Source: a virus
Length of the DNA stretch: 36,022 nt
IMG/VR virus record: IMGVR_UViG_3300046648_000130
Coordinates: 1 to 36,022 of that record
Direction: 5' to 3' (one strand)
Shown here: positions 7,561 to 15,378 of the stretch, in pieces
Layout: each line of letters begins with the position of its first letter
Position numbering within the stretch: position 1 is the stretch's first letter
Position numbers and translations under genes: made by a program
Notes under the pieces: model-generated
What the model saw: only the letters and a program-made list of their open reading frames with translations
The model's database searches: none
What the model was told of the DNA's origin: nothing

Positions 7561-8306
7561 CTATTCCTTTTTCACACCGAGGCGGGCGATCGCTATCTCG
7601 TAGCGTCGCATGGCCTTGCCGGCATTCCACTCGAGAATTTCCCGCTCGGTCGCCTGATAAACGAGCGGCACAACATCGAGGATTACTTCGATGTCGTTTT
7701 CTGAAAGTAGGCCGCCGGTTTGTTTAAAAAATCGTCGATCCGCCCTTGCAACTGCGTCCAGTCCGGAACAGTCAGTGCGGCCAGATCCGGCAACATCAAG
7801 CCGGTGCAATGGGCAGTAATGAACTCTGCTCGCTCCGCAGGCGTGGCGAGCTTTTTCATCGCCTTCGTTGCCTTGAGCGCGGGCATTTCGAGCGTCAGCG
7901 AATCAACAGAACGACCCATGACCTCGATCGGACGCAGGAGCTTGACCACGTTCTGATCCGGCTCTTTTTTCTGACTGGTGATCGCCACCACGCGAGAGGA
8001 ACCGCGCTTTTTCGGCGACTCCTCACCGGCCATAAAGTACGAGGACGGCAGCCGCGATTGCTCATGCACGTATTGCGAGATCGTCACGTAGTCCGGACGC
8101 TTGAGCTGATCGAGCTCCGTCTCGGAAAGGCCGGTGGCCAGACCCGCCAGAGCGAAATACTGCGCCTCCTCATCATCACCAACGTCCTCGAGAACCGCCC
8201 GGTGAGCCGCGTAGAACATGGGCAGGAACTGGATTTCGGCGATCTGCTCACCTTTGTCGCTTTGGATTGGAGAAAGCAGCTTGTGCAGCGGAGGTGTCCA
8301 AGACAT
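7561..8306 (-). CDS. tail assembly chaperone E+E' (-1 frameshift product)
   Basis: Inferred fusion: translation starts at ATG 8306, slips back one base at 7722-7731, and continues to the TAG at 7561, giving about 248 residues. The frame used after the slip reads FKQTGGLLSENDIEVILDVV to ARLGVKKE and has no good start of its own. In P2 the E and E+E' proteins are made in this way and help load tube subunits on the tape measure. The shifted frame ends 9 bases before the tape measure ATG, as expected. Peptide data would be needed to prove the shift. Confidence 0.8.
7683..8306 (-). CDS. E: tail assembly chaperone E (unshifted product)
   Basis: 207 residues in the zero frame, MSWTPPLHKLLSP to FQKTTSK. 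It is longer than P2 gpE (about 91) and contains a central basic stretch (SPKKRGSSRVVA) after a helical first half. The start ATG 8306 has AAGGA 8 bases upstream; the earlier in-frame codon falls in the terminator hairpin. Position between tube and tape measure, plus the slippery site near the 3' end, identify it as the E-type chaperone; sequence similarity alone is weak. Confidence 0.78.
   Translation of the reverse strand: MSWTPPLHKLLSPIQSDKGEQIAEIQFLPMFYAAHRAVLEDVGDDEEAQYFALAGLATGLSETELDQLKRPDYVTISQYVHEQSRLPSSYFMAGEESPKKRGSSRVVAITSQKKEPDQNVVKLLRPIEVMGRSVDSLTLEMPALKATKAMKKLATPAERAEFITAHCTGLMLPDLAALTVPDWTQLQGRIDDFLNKPAAYFQKTTSK
7722..7731 (-). other. -1 ribosomal frameshift site
   Basis: On the minus strand the codons GAT TTT TTA AAC contain two overlapping slippery heptamers, T TTT TTA and T TTA AAC, both of the X XXY YYZ type. 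The -1 frame stays open from here to the tape measure gene. T-rich and TTTAAAC heptamers are established -1 sites in phages and viruses. Confidence 0.85.
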
Positions 8307-8325
8307 GAGGGAATTCCTTACAGGC

Positions 8326-8349
8326 AAAAAAAAGCCGCCCGTAGGCGGC
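8326..8349 (-). terminator. terminator after the tail tube gene
   Basis: On the minus strand GCCGCC-TACG-GGCGGC is followed by eight Ts. TACG is a stable UNCG-type loop. It lies between the tube stop and the ribosome site of gene E, so it probably lowers expression of E, tape measure, U, X and D relative to sheath and tube. Confidence 0.85.
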
Positions 8350-8378
8350 GATCAAAGTGAATGGCCAGCCCTGATCGA

Positions 8379-8885
8379 TCAGGCCATCAGCACGGCGCGG
8401 CGGGCATCCTTGAGGATGTCAACGCCGTTGAGGAAGAACGTTTGTGTACGGGTATCGATGTCGATAACCGGGATCCCGTTCTCGAGGCGGTTATAGGTGC
8501 GGCACGCGATCTCGAGAATGGTCACCGGCTTATCACCCATTTTGAGGGTTTTCTCCTCGAGGCTTTTCAGCTTGCCGCCCACCGTGTGATAGGTGAACCA
8601 AGTGTTACCGTCCTGATCTTGGCCAGCCTCGCGGACGTTCAACAGAATGTCCGCCTCGCCACTCACACCGAGAGCCAGCATGATCGGGGCGCCAGTGCCT
8701 TGCAGCGTCAACTTGGCAGTCAAGACCTTGGCACCCTTGGCCATTTCTTCGGCGATGAAGCGGCCCCCCTTCATTTCCTCCATGTCCATTTCGACTTTCG
8801 GCGGATCGAACTCGTCAATGGTATGCATCAACGGCAGGCCTTGCAGAGTGGCCGCGATGGCCTGTCTTACGCGGTTCGTAAACAT
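8379..8885 (-). CDS. FII: major tail tube protein (P2 FII-like)
   Basis: 168 residues, near P2 FII (172). It begins MFTNRVRQAIAATLQGLPL and carries family patterns such as DEFDPPKVEMDMEEMKGG, GRFIAEEMAKGAKVL and CRTYNRLENG. It forms the rigid inner tube of the contractile tail. The start codon overlaps the sheath stop (TAATG). The pair sheath-tube is followed by a terminator, consistent with high, separately tuned expression. Confidence 0.94.
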   Translation of the reverse strand: MFTNRVRQAIAATLQGLPLMHTIDEFDPPKVEMDMEEMKGGRFIAEEMAKGAKVLTAKLTLQGTGAPIMLALGVSGEADILLNVREAGQDQDGNTWFTYHTVGGKLKSLEEKTLKMGDKPVTILEIACRTYNRLENGIPVIDIDTRTQTFFLNGVDILKDARRAVLMA

Positions 8886-10051
8886 TAGAGAACACCTTCC
8901 AAGAACTGCTCGACGATCGCGTCGCTAGCATTGAGCTGATAAACCATGTGCTCGTTCGGAGCGTAACGCCCGTAATCGATCACGATGAACCAAGTGCCGT
9001 TTTTGTATTTCTCGACGCTGTTCAACTCCGGATGGAGGTAAACCTTGCCGCCTGGGATCGTCTCGTCGGCGACGAGGGTTTGCAGCCAGTCGTTGATGCG
9101 CTTCACTTCCTGATCCATGAACGACTTGGTCAGGTTTTTCGACATCGCCTTCTGCGCCGCCTTCACCAGCTTGCGGCTAAGCGCATCATCGAGACCGACG
9201 TAGCTGATAAATTTGCCGGTGATCGAGCGGTTACCGATCAGCGAGAAACCACCGAGGACAGTTCGCGCGTAGTAGCTGATCCCGTAGCGGTTGAGCAGAT
9301 CACCCTCGGTGGAGCTGTCGAGAATGTTGTATTCGACCGAGCGAGAAACGTCCTCGGCGTTGGTAACTTGGTTACCCGGGCTTTCCCACTGCTTGACCGC
9401 TGCAAGCGCTCCGATGGCCAGCGTGGACGGCGGCAGAAACACGTTGGCTTTTGCCGCCTTGGAATACACCGCCGGCATCTGGTGAATGACGAGGCAGCGG
9501 TCGTAACCAAGTTCCGCGCCGCCGAGCTCGCCGCTGTAGGTCACCTGACCCGCGACAGGCACGTCCTTGCCATCGAGCACGACGCGAGCACGGATGCGCT
9601 TGCCAAACGACGCGAACTCGCCCGCCATCGCCTTAGTCCCGGTAAAGCCCGGGGCGCCGATAATGGTCAGATCCTCCGGCACGCCGGACAACGCAGACAG
9701 ACCCAGCTTTTGACCCGAAGTCGGATCAATGCCGCCCATGACATTGTTGATCGTGTCCTCGGGAGTCAAACCCTCCTCCACGATCACCACGTAGATCGGC
9801 ACCTTCACCACCTTGAGGATCTGATAGACCGCGTGCCAGAGCGTGCCCTCCTCGGCACCGGTTGTATCGAGCTGCGCGTGATCGGCGAACGAGCTGATAC
9901 GGATCGGGGAGTTGAGCGGAAGCGTCAGCGCGCGATTAGGCGCAGTACCGACCAGACCGACCACGTTGTCACCGAGGCCGCCCATGGCCTCCGGCGACTC
10001 AGTCGAATTGATCGTAACGCCGTTGTGCTCGAAATTGGTTGACTCAGCCAT
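8885..10051 (-). CDS. FI: tail sheath protein (P2 FI-like)
   Basis: 388 residues, near P2 FI (396). The N-terminus (NFEHNGVTINSTES) and the GLVGTAPNRALTLPLNSP segment are typical of contractile sheaths. The C-terminal domain includes YYARTVLGGFSLIGNRS and VEQFLEGVL. It polymerises around the tube and contracts on injection, which makes this a myovirus. The ATG 10051 overlaps the stop of the 59-aa gene by TAATG. Confidence 0.95.
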   Translation of the reverse strand: MAESTNFEHNGVTINSTESPEAMGGLGDNVVGLVGTAPNRALTLPLNSPIRISSFADHAQLDTTGAEEGTLWHAVYQILKVVKVPIYVVIVEEGLTPEDTINNVMGGIDPTSGQKLGLSALSGVPEDLTIIGAPGFTGTKAMAGEFASFGKRIRARVVLDGKDVPVAGQVTYSGELGGAELGYDRCLVIHQMPAVYSKAAKANVFLPPSTLAIGALAAVKQWESPGNQVTNAEDVSRSVEYNILDSSTEGDLLNRYGISYYARTVLGGFSLIGNRSITGKFISYVGLDDALSRKLVKAAQKAMSKNLTKSFMDQEVKRINDWLQTLVADETIPGGKVYLHPELNSVEKYKNGTWFIVIDYGRYAPNEHMVYQLNASDAIVEQFLEGVL

Positions 10052-10230
10052 TATTTGGCCTCCGATTTGTTGGCCTTCGCCTTGGTTTCTTGAGTGAGCT
10101 CGATGCGCCCGGCGGTCAGCAGGGCCGAAGCCTCTACGGCGAGGAGATCAAGTTTTTCGCCGGCAGCGGCCCAATGACCGCCGCCTTTCGGGAAAGGAAT
10201 CAGCACGGTGTAATTTTTACGGAGGGACAT
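10051..10230 (-). CDS. small structural-region protein, 59 aa
   Basis: MSLRKNYTVLIPFPKGGGHW at the start, then GEKLDLLAVEASALLTAG and a lysine/alanine tail. The beta-strand-then-LIP/GE-L/EA-LL-G pattern resembles small phage proteins that often precede or follow virion genes, including the N-terminus of the 16790 product here. ATG 10230 has GGAG 9 bases upstream; ATG 10245 is a possible alternative. It is coupled to the sheath gene by TAATG and lies just after two terminators. The exact role is unknown. Confidence 0.7.
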   Translation of the reverse strand: MSLRKNYTVLIPFPKGGGHWAAAGEKLDLLAVEASALLTAGRIELTQETKAKANKSEAK

Positions 10231-10249
10231 GCGCAGGATCTCCATGCAC

Positions 10250-10270
10250 AAAAAAAGCCGCAGCGCGGCT
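10250..10270 (-). terminator. terminator upstream of the 59-aa gene
   Basis: AGCCGC (10256-10261) pairs with GCGGCT (10265-10270). On the minus strand the hairpin is followed by seven Ts. It is the second of two terminators between the tail-fibre genes and the sheath group. Confidence 0.75.
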
Positions 10271-10292
10271 TTCGGGTGATTGTCAGATAAGA

Positions 10293-10318
10293 AAACGCCC
10301 CGTCAGTGCGGGGCGTTT
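10293..10318. terminator. strong terminator after the tail-fibre chaperone
   Basis: A perfect 10-bp stem, AAACGCCCCG (10293-10302) and CGGGGCGTTT (10309-10318), with a 6-base loop. The stop codon of the fibre chaperone lies within the right arm. Confidence 0.85.
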
Positions 10319-10760
10319 ATTTGATTTGCTCGAGCAGCCAAGGCGGCGCCGGCGGACGATGCTCAGCGAGCGGAAATTCCTCGCCTTGCGGCCAGTCGCG
10401 CAACTGCCGGCGGTACGCTTGCAGCCCGGTGTATTGCTCAGCCGAGAGCGTAGTCGCACCACCCTCCTCGATCTCATCGCGATGCCTTGACACCAGCGGA
10501 TCACTCGACGCCAATTGCGCGTCGCGCCAAGCCCGCTCGACAACCGCCTGTTCGTCAGAATCGAGCGCCGGCGGATCAATCAGCACCGGCTGACCATCGG
10601 GCCGGGACGACATCTTTTTTGGACTGATCGACAACTCGTCAAGCAATGACTGATAAACACTTGCCGCCACTTCGACCACGTCCGCCGGCATGTCCTCGCC
10701 ATGAATATCAGGACGATAAGCCCCACACATAGACGGACTGAAAAACACGATTTCGCTCAT
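10317..10760 (-). CDS. G: tail fibre assembly chaperone (P2 gpG-like)
   Basis: 147 residues from ATG 10760, with AGGGAA about 6 bases upstream. It starts MSEIVFFSPSMCGAYRPDIH and ends with a Trp-Pro-rich segment (LRDWPQGEEFPLAEHRPPAP), as tail-fibre assembly chaperones of the tfa/caudo_TAP type do. The AYRRQLRDWPQ motif is typical. It directly follows the fibre gene, the usual pairing. It helps fold or trimerise the fibre and is probably not in the virion. Confidence 0.85.
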   Translation of the reverse strand: MSEIVFFSPSMCGAYRPDIHGEDMPADVVEVAASVYQSLLDELSISPKKMSSRPDGQPVLIDPPALDSDEQAVVERAWRDAQLASSDPLVSRHRDEIEEGGATTLSAEQYTGLQAYRRQLRDWPQGEEFPLAEHRPPAPPWLLEQIK

Positions 10761-10762
10761 TT

Positions 10763-12706
10763 TTAGTTCCCTATAGCCCGCCACCAAACCTGCCAGTTCA
10801 CCGAGGACGTGTTCGTAGAGTTTTGCACACGCAGAGTGCAGCCTGTTTTGCTAATCCCCGTCCCCATGACGGCGTGCATTAGGCAATCGCCTCCGACGTG
10901 CACAGGCGTGATGTTTCGCATAGCCGTGGGAAACGGGATTGGAAAGGTTACATAAACGTATCCGTTTGCGTCCGTAACGCCCGATCCCCACTGCTCAATA
11001 AGGCCGTCGGGGCGCTTGGCCCAACCAGCCCCGCCGATACTGGAGGCAAACGCCGGCGAATATTTCAGCGCCGTATCACCACCCTCAAGCACCCAGCCGG
11101 TGCCATCGTTCAAGCGGCGAAAAACAGCCATCGACGACGGCGCCATCGCAATCGGCCCCGCCACGCTGGAAAGGCTGACAAGCGACTGGCCGGGCCTTGC
11201 CTGCACACTAAGCGCCACAGTCGTACTGGCCAGCACAGCGACCACCGAGCCTAACGGCAGATTGGTTGCATCAGGCAAGGTCGCGTAAGCCGATGTACCC
11301 CCGATAGCGACCAAACGACCGACATCCGCCGGGGTTAAGCTCGTATTCCCCTGATAAGCCACCGAATCGGCATAACTACCCAGCGCTTGACGCACAAATT
11401 CAGTTGTAGCCAGCGCTTTGCTGTTATCGAATTTTGGCGGCGTATAACCAAGCGCCTTGGCGTATTGCATCTGCGCCGTGCCCCATGCCCACCACGATGC
11501 CTGACCCGGACTACTCACCACTGTGAGATAGGTGCCTGGCTGCACGGCGATGCTAACGGGATGCTCGCCCGAGCCGACGTTGTACGAATCCGCACCGGCA
11601 CAGTCCACGTTGACAACGTTTCCGCCGATGTTATGGAAGTGAATCGCGCCACCCATTGGCATGGCACTGGCCGGCGGCAACGCCACAGTAAACCCGCCAA
11701 TGGTCGTAACCACCGTGCCGGCTGCTGCCGCCGTCAGCGTGGCCGCAGCTGTCAAGCTGGTAAACCCGCGATAGTTGCCAGCGGCCCGCGCGACAAACTC
11801 AGTCGTAGCCAATGACTTACTGTTATCGAACAGCGCCGCAGTCGGCGCCGTTGGATTGCCCGCCAAAGCTGGCGACAACAACCGCGCAAAACCCGCCGTG
11901 ACATCTTGAAAGGTCAGCGCCGTAGTTCCGACCACGATCGCGCCGTCGGTAATTAATTGCCAGATAGTGTCCGCCTGCACCGCGCCGGTCTCCACCGACA
12001 CGATCATATTTGGCGTCACCTTGCTTGAATTGTCCGCATCCTTTGCGCGAACCCATGCGCCAACGGCTGCCACATACACGCCGTTTTCCCGAGCCAGCGT
12101 CTGGTTTTTCACCAGAACGCGATCACCAGCCACCACGGCAACACCGTCGATCGCCTGAGCACCTACCAGCGCAATATTCGCCGTAGTTGCCACTCGAACC
12201 GACTGCTTTTGATCGAGCTTTGCGAGTTCGTCAGCGACAAAACTTGTCACCCATGCTCGCGTCGCCTTGACGATAGTGTCGTCAATCGACAGCGTGACCA
12301 GCGCCGCGTTGCTCGTCTCAAAAATCGATCGGATGTAGAACTCTTTCCCGGTACCCGATGCCGCCATTGCCGGCTTGTACGACTCCGGATATTTGATAAT
12401 GGCGTACAGAACCCCGGTGTCAGTCCAGAGCCCAGCCTCGCGGACATACCAGCCGCCGACCTCCGGAGGGATCGTTACCTCGGCCAACAACCAATTCGGG
12501 TTTGCCGGATCCTGAAACAGCGCGTTCAAACTGCCGCGCCACACTTCGCGCTTTAGCGCCGTAGCGCTCGCATCCGGATTGTAAACACCGTTTACACCGC
12601 CATCGCCCACCGACATCTGCGTCAGTTTGATGGCCTTTCCGGCGGCTTTGCAGGCCGTCTCGTAAGCGATCCCCGCGTTAGTCAGCAAGGTGTAATAGTC
12701 AGCCAT
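10763..12706 (-). CDS. H: tail fibre protein (P2 gpH-like)
   Basis: 647 residues, like P2 gpH (669). The N-terminal ~150 residues match the phage tail-collar/gpH attachment domain (MADYYTLLTNAGIAYETACK; VGGWYVREAGLWTDTGVLYA). The middle is beta-rich with two copies of a FDNSK-LATTEFV motif. The C-terminal ~85 residues (SIGGAGWAKRPDGLIEQWGS; YVTFPIPFPTAMRNI) resemble gp53-like fibre tips. It binds the host surface, so the C-terminus sets host range. The start overlaps the gpI stop by TAATG. Confidence 0.93.
   Translation of the reverse strand: MADYYTLLTNAGIAYETACKAAGKAIKLTQMSVGDGGVNGVYNPDASATALKREVWRGSLNALFQDPANPNWLLAEVTIPPEVGGWYVREAGLWTDTGVLYAIIKYPESYKPAMAASGTGKEFYIRSIFETSNAALVTLSIDDTIVKATRAWVTSFVADELAKLDQKQSVRVATTANIALVGAQAIDGVAVVAGDRVLVKNQTLARENGVYVAAVGAWVRAKDADNSSKVTPNMIVSVETGAVQADTIWQLITDGAIVVGTTALTFQDVTAGFARLLSPALAGNPTAPTAALFDNSKSLATTEFVARAAGNYRGFTSLTAAATLTAAAAGTVVTTIGGFTVALPPASAMPMGGAIHFHNIGGNVVNVDCAGADSYNVGSGEHPVSIAVQPGTYLTVVSSPGQASWWAWGTAQMQYAKALGYTPPKFDNSKALATTEFVRQALGSYADSVAYQGNTSLTPADVGRLVAIGGTSAYATLPDATNLPLGSVVAVLASTTVALSVQARPGQSLVSLSSVAGPIAMAPSSMAVFRRLNDGTGWVLEGGDTALKYSPAFASSIGGAGWAKRPDGLIEQWGSGVTDANGYVYVTFPIPFPTAMRNITPVHVGGDCLMHAVMGTGISKTGCTLRVQNSTNTSSVNWQVWWRAIGN
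11392..11830 (-). repeat. pair of repeated segments in the tail fibre gene
   Basis: About 40 bp at 11392-11431 and 11791-11830 are similar in DNA and encode FDNSKALATTEFVRQALGSY and FDNSKSLATTEFVARAAGNY. They are repeated shaft motifs. Such repeats can recombine and swap or delete fibre modules. Confidence 0.7.
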
Positions 12707-13431
12707 TAGGCCTCCTGAGGATAGATAGTGATCGACTCAACGACGTAGTGCCCAACAGCCATAAATGACTCGCCGGACGCCTCCACACCATCGCCGATAA
12801 TTGGATAAATAGAGGTCGTCTCAACGGTGTACTGCCCCGCCGCCACGAATGACCGACCGGACTCCTCCAGACCCTCAAGGACAAACGGATAAATACTGGT
12901 CAGCTCGCCGCAAATGGTCGCAGCACCGATGTAATGAGTGCCGAACGCACTGAGCCCCACAGTTACCGAGATAACATCGCGCTCGCTTTTTGCGTCAGCG
13001 AGGCGGCGATCGAGGCGCTCGTCCATTTCCTCCGAATAAGGCTGCTCGGAATACGCCCTGACCGAAAAGCTATACGGCGTACCGCGTGGCGTGCGCTCAT
13101 GCCACGCCACAACATCCGGAATCAACTGCAAGCCCCGCACCGCGTTTTCCAGTGCGCGGCGCGTGCCGGCCTGACGCTTGGTTGGCCACGCGAGCTCAAC
13201 CGTCAACCGTTTCTCCGCCTCCGGAGCATCAGGATTCCACTCACCGACACCCCGATCAGCCGCCAGATACGGCAGAAACTCGACCGGGGTTTGGCGCGGA
13301 TCCATCAGGTCAGGAAACGGCGGATCGATCCGCTCGAGCAGCTTTGCGAAACCGAGATCGAGCGCAGCCTCGAGAGGCGATCGGTTGACCGGCAGAAGGC
13401 CCCGGCGAACGACATCAAAATCGTCCGTCAT
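12706..13431 (-). CDS. I: baseplate/tail protein I (P2 gpI-like)
   Basis: 241 residues from ATG 13431 (ATGA overlap with gpJ). The first ~175 residues match the gpI family: LLPVNRSPLEAALDLGFAK, LPYLAADRGVGEWNPDAPEA, and KRQAGTRRALENAVRGLQ. P2 gpI is 176 residues; the extra ~65 residues here are an added C-terminal tail made of two 28-residue repeats. The protein forms part of the baseplate wedge tip next to the fibre. The tail could form a beta-structured fibre contact; that is inferred. Confidence 0.9.
   Translation of the reverse strand: MTDDFDVVRRGLLPVNRSPLEAALDLGFAKLLERIDPPFPDLMDPRQTPVEFLPYLAADRGVGEWNPDAPEAEKRLTVELAWPTKRQAGTRRALENAVRGLQLIPDVVAWHERTPRGTPYSFSVRAYSEQPYSEEMDERLDRRLADAKSERDVISVTVGLSAFGTHYIGAATICGELTSIYPFVLEGLEESGRSFVAAGQYTVETTSIYPIIGDGVEASGESFMAVGHYVVESITIYPQEA
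12718..12900 (-). repeat. 84-bp tandem repeat in the gpI tail
   Basis: Two in-frame 84-base copies (12817-12900 and 12733-12816) encode TSIYPFVLEGLEESGRSF.. and TSIYPIIGDGVEASGESF.., each continuing to G(Q/H)Y-VE. A third, truncated copy, ITIYPQEA, ends the protein. The units lie beyond the normal gpI length. Confidence 0.85.
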
Positions 13432-14426
13432 AACGTCACGACCTCGATATCGACCGCCGTGCAATATGGCGCCTGATAGGCCGTGGTCACGATCGGAGCC
13501 AAAGGCTCGAGAATCTTGAGCTGCACAGCGCCGGCATTGTGTAGCGTGTAATCAATCCAGCTCGGATCCACGCGCCCTTGCAGCCGATGGCAGCTCAATC
13601 CGTAGGCCTGTAACGATGCCTGAGCCGACGCCTTTGTCAGCCCCGCATCAGGCCCGGGATTGATATAAGCGACCGCGCGGATCTTGTAAGGCACGATCTG
13701 CGCCGCTTGCACCGTGACGGAATCCGTTTCCGGTCTCACATCATCGCGAGCAAAGTGCCCGCGCACGGCGGCCAGGAGCTCGGCGCTTGGCGTACCGTCA
13801 CCGGCCCGAGCCAGCACGGTCACCATCACCTCCCCCGGGCCCGTTCGGCGACCGTTGCCGTCCTTCACTTGCGCGGCATAGCTGCCGGGATCGAACTTGT
13901 AAGTCACCGTGACGACACCGGCAGACGGAGCTCCAACCGTAACGACCGGGCGATCACCCAAGGTCAACACCTCGCGGCGGTACTGCATGCGCGAGCCCGC
14001 TGCCGGAGCGTGCGGAGCGAGGTAATAGCGCAACCGCGCGGCCTCCTCGCTTTCGTAGGTCGGAGGAATCGGCGGATAAGCATCAGGATCGCCGGCATCG
14101 AGCAACTGCCGCTCGAGGCCCATATCCGCGAGGCGAGCATCGAGATTTGAGCCAGTGGCCCACCACGCGAGCATTTGCTTGATTCTGGCGTTGTATTTCC
14201 GCTCCTGCGTCTGCAAGCGAACCGTAAACGCCTCGAGCGCAAGCGTAAGTAGCGCGCTTTTGTTCTCGAGACTGGCTTCCAGCTTGTCCGCGTCCGCCGG
14301 TGACTTGGTGGCCACGTACTCAACTACGAACGCCTTGAACTCCGCGAGGAGATCCTCGAAGTTTTCAACGTGCACGATCTCAGGCTCGGCCAGTTGGTTC
14401 TGACCGGGTATCAGCATGCCGCTCAT
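13428..14426 (-). CDS. J: baseplate wedge protein J (P2 gpJ-like)
   Basis: 332 residues, P2 gpJ being 302. Recognisable stretches are LLAEFKAFVVEYVATKSP near the N-terminus, ESEEAARLRYYLAPHAPA in the middle, and GEVMVTVLARAGDGTPSAEL followed by VRPETDSVTVQAAQ in the C-terminal half. It is the baseplate J / gp47 family, forming the baseplate wedges around the hub. It is coupled by ATGA overlaps both to W upstream and to I downstream. Confidence 0.93.
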   Translation of the reverse strand: MSGMLIPGQNQLAEPEIVHVENFEDLLAEFKAFVVEYVATKSPADADKLEASLENKSALLTLALEAFTVRLQTQERKYNARIKQMLAWWATGSNLDARLADMGLERQLLDAGDPDAYPPIPPTYESEEAARLRYYLAPHAPAAGSRMQYRREVLTLGDRPVVTVGAPSAGVVTVTYKFDPGSYAAQVKDGNGRRTGPGEVMVTVLARAGDGTPSAELLAAVRGHFARDDVRPETDSVTVQAAQIVPYKIRAVAYINPGPDAGLTKASAQASLQAYGLSCHRLQGRVDPSWIDYTLHNAGAVQLKILEPLAPIVTTAYQAPYCTAVDIEVVTL

Positions 14427-14755
14427 GTCACCACCTCAAACTCTTTCGTTTCATTGCGCCAAGTGCCGGAGAAGCGCAGCACCAGACCGGCGCCGTTACG
14501 AGTCGCGACGATTACGTCAGGCTTGAATTCCGAGACCCCGTTGTCAGGGTTATAAAAAGCGTCTGCCGCATGACTCTGCGCGAGCAATAGCAAATCATCG
14601 CCGAGGTTTTGACCCAGCAGGCCCATGACCTCGGCGCCGTACAGCGGACGTTTTTGCCGTGTTCCTAGCGGCGTGGTCAGCGCCCGGGTTGCCCGGTTGA
14701 CGAACGCCGCCCAGCCTTCAACCGTGGCCCCGGTATTTCTATCGATGTCGATCAT
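14423..14755 (-). CDS. W: baseplate protein W (P2 gpW / T4 gp25-like)
   Basis: 110 residues, P2 gpW being 115. It has the GPW/gp25 family core TRQKRPLYGAEVMGLLGQ and the end VLRFSGTWRNETKEFEVVT. The protein is lysozyme-like in name only; it forms the inner baseplate ring that starts sheath assembly. It lies between V and J as in P2, with an ATGA overlap into J. Confidence 0.92.
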   Translation of the reverse strand: MIDIDRNTGATVEGWAAFVNRATRALTTPLGTRQKRPLYGAEVMGLLGQNLGDDLLLLAQSHAADAFYNPDNGVSEFKPDVIVATRNGAGLVLRFSGTWRNETKEFEVVT

Positions 14756-14764
14756 TGGGGGCCT

Positions 14765-15376
14765 TTACGCTGTGCTGATTAGTTTCCCTTGGTGATCCAC
14801 CAGCGGGCCGAGGAAATGGACGCCCGAGGCATTGATCTGCATGCCAACCCCGCCGAGTTTCAGCTCGATCACGTCGGGCTTCATGGTCAAGATGGCCGCA
14901 CCCACCTTGAGCTCCACCCCCTCCCTCGCCGCCTTGAGCGTCGCAGGGCCGTTTTTCCAGTCGAGGACATGGGCTAGCGCGTCATAACTGCTTTCCGTGC
15001 CGTCCTTGTAGGTTCGGCGCGTCAGCGTGGCCACCTTGGACACCGGGGGGAACGCAGCTGAGGTCAATCCGAACAAAGCCACCGACTGCGCCGAGCCCTC
15101 GCCGCCGCCATAGTTGAGCAACAAACACTGCTCACCGACCGAGGGGATCCGCGTTTCGCTCTGCTCGCCGGCGCTTGGATTGAAGAACTTAATCGGCGGC
15201 GTCACCAGCTCCCCATGAGTCACCCGACACCGGCCCGCACCGGCATCGACCTCCTGACAGGTTCCTATTCGGCAGAAACTCTCTGATCGGCGATTGAGAT
15301 CCTCGACCTCGGCCTCGAGCTCGAGCAGCCGATCGATGATCGGGCCAAGCTGCATTCGCAACAGCGCATCAAACAT
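14765..15376 (-). CDS. V: baseplate spike protein V (P2 gpV-like)
   Basis: 203 residues from ATG 15376 (GAGGTG five bases upstream); GTG 15379 is an alternative. P2 gpV is 211. The OB-fold part holds CRVTHGELVTPPIKFFNP and PSVGEQCLLLNYGGGEGS. The C-terminal part is beta-helical (LKVGAAILTMKPDVIELKLG) and ends in a tip with two histidines (GVHFLGPLVDHQG), possibly for metal binding. It pierces the outer membrane. Confidence 0.93.
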   Translation of the reverse strand: MFDALLRMQLGPIIDRLLELEAEVEDLNRRSESFCRIGTCQEVDAGAGRCRVTHGELVTPPIKFFNPSAGEQSETRIPSVGEQCLLLNYGGGEGSAQSVALFGLTSAAFPPVSKVATLTRRTYKDGTESSYDALAHVLDWKNGPATLKAAREGVELKVGAAILTMKPDVIELKLGGVGMQINASGVHFLGPLVDHQGKLISTA

Positions 15377-15378
15377 CA

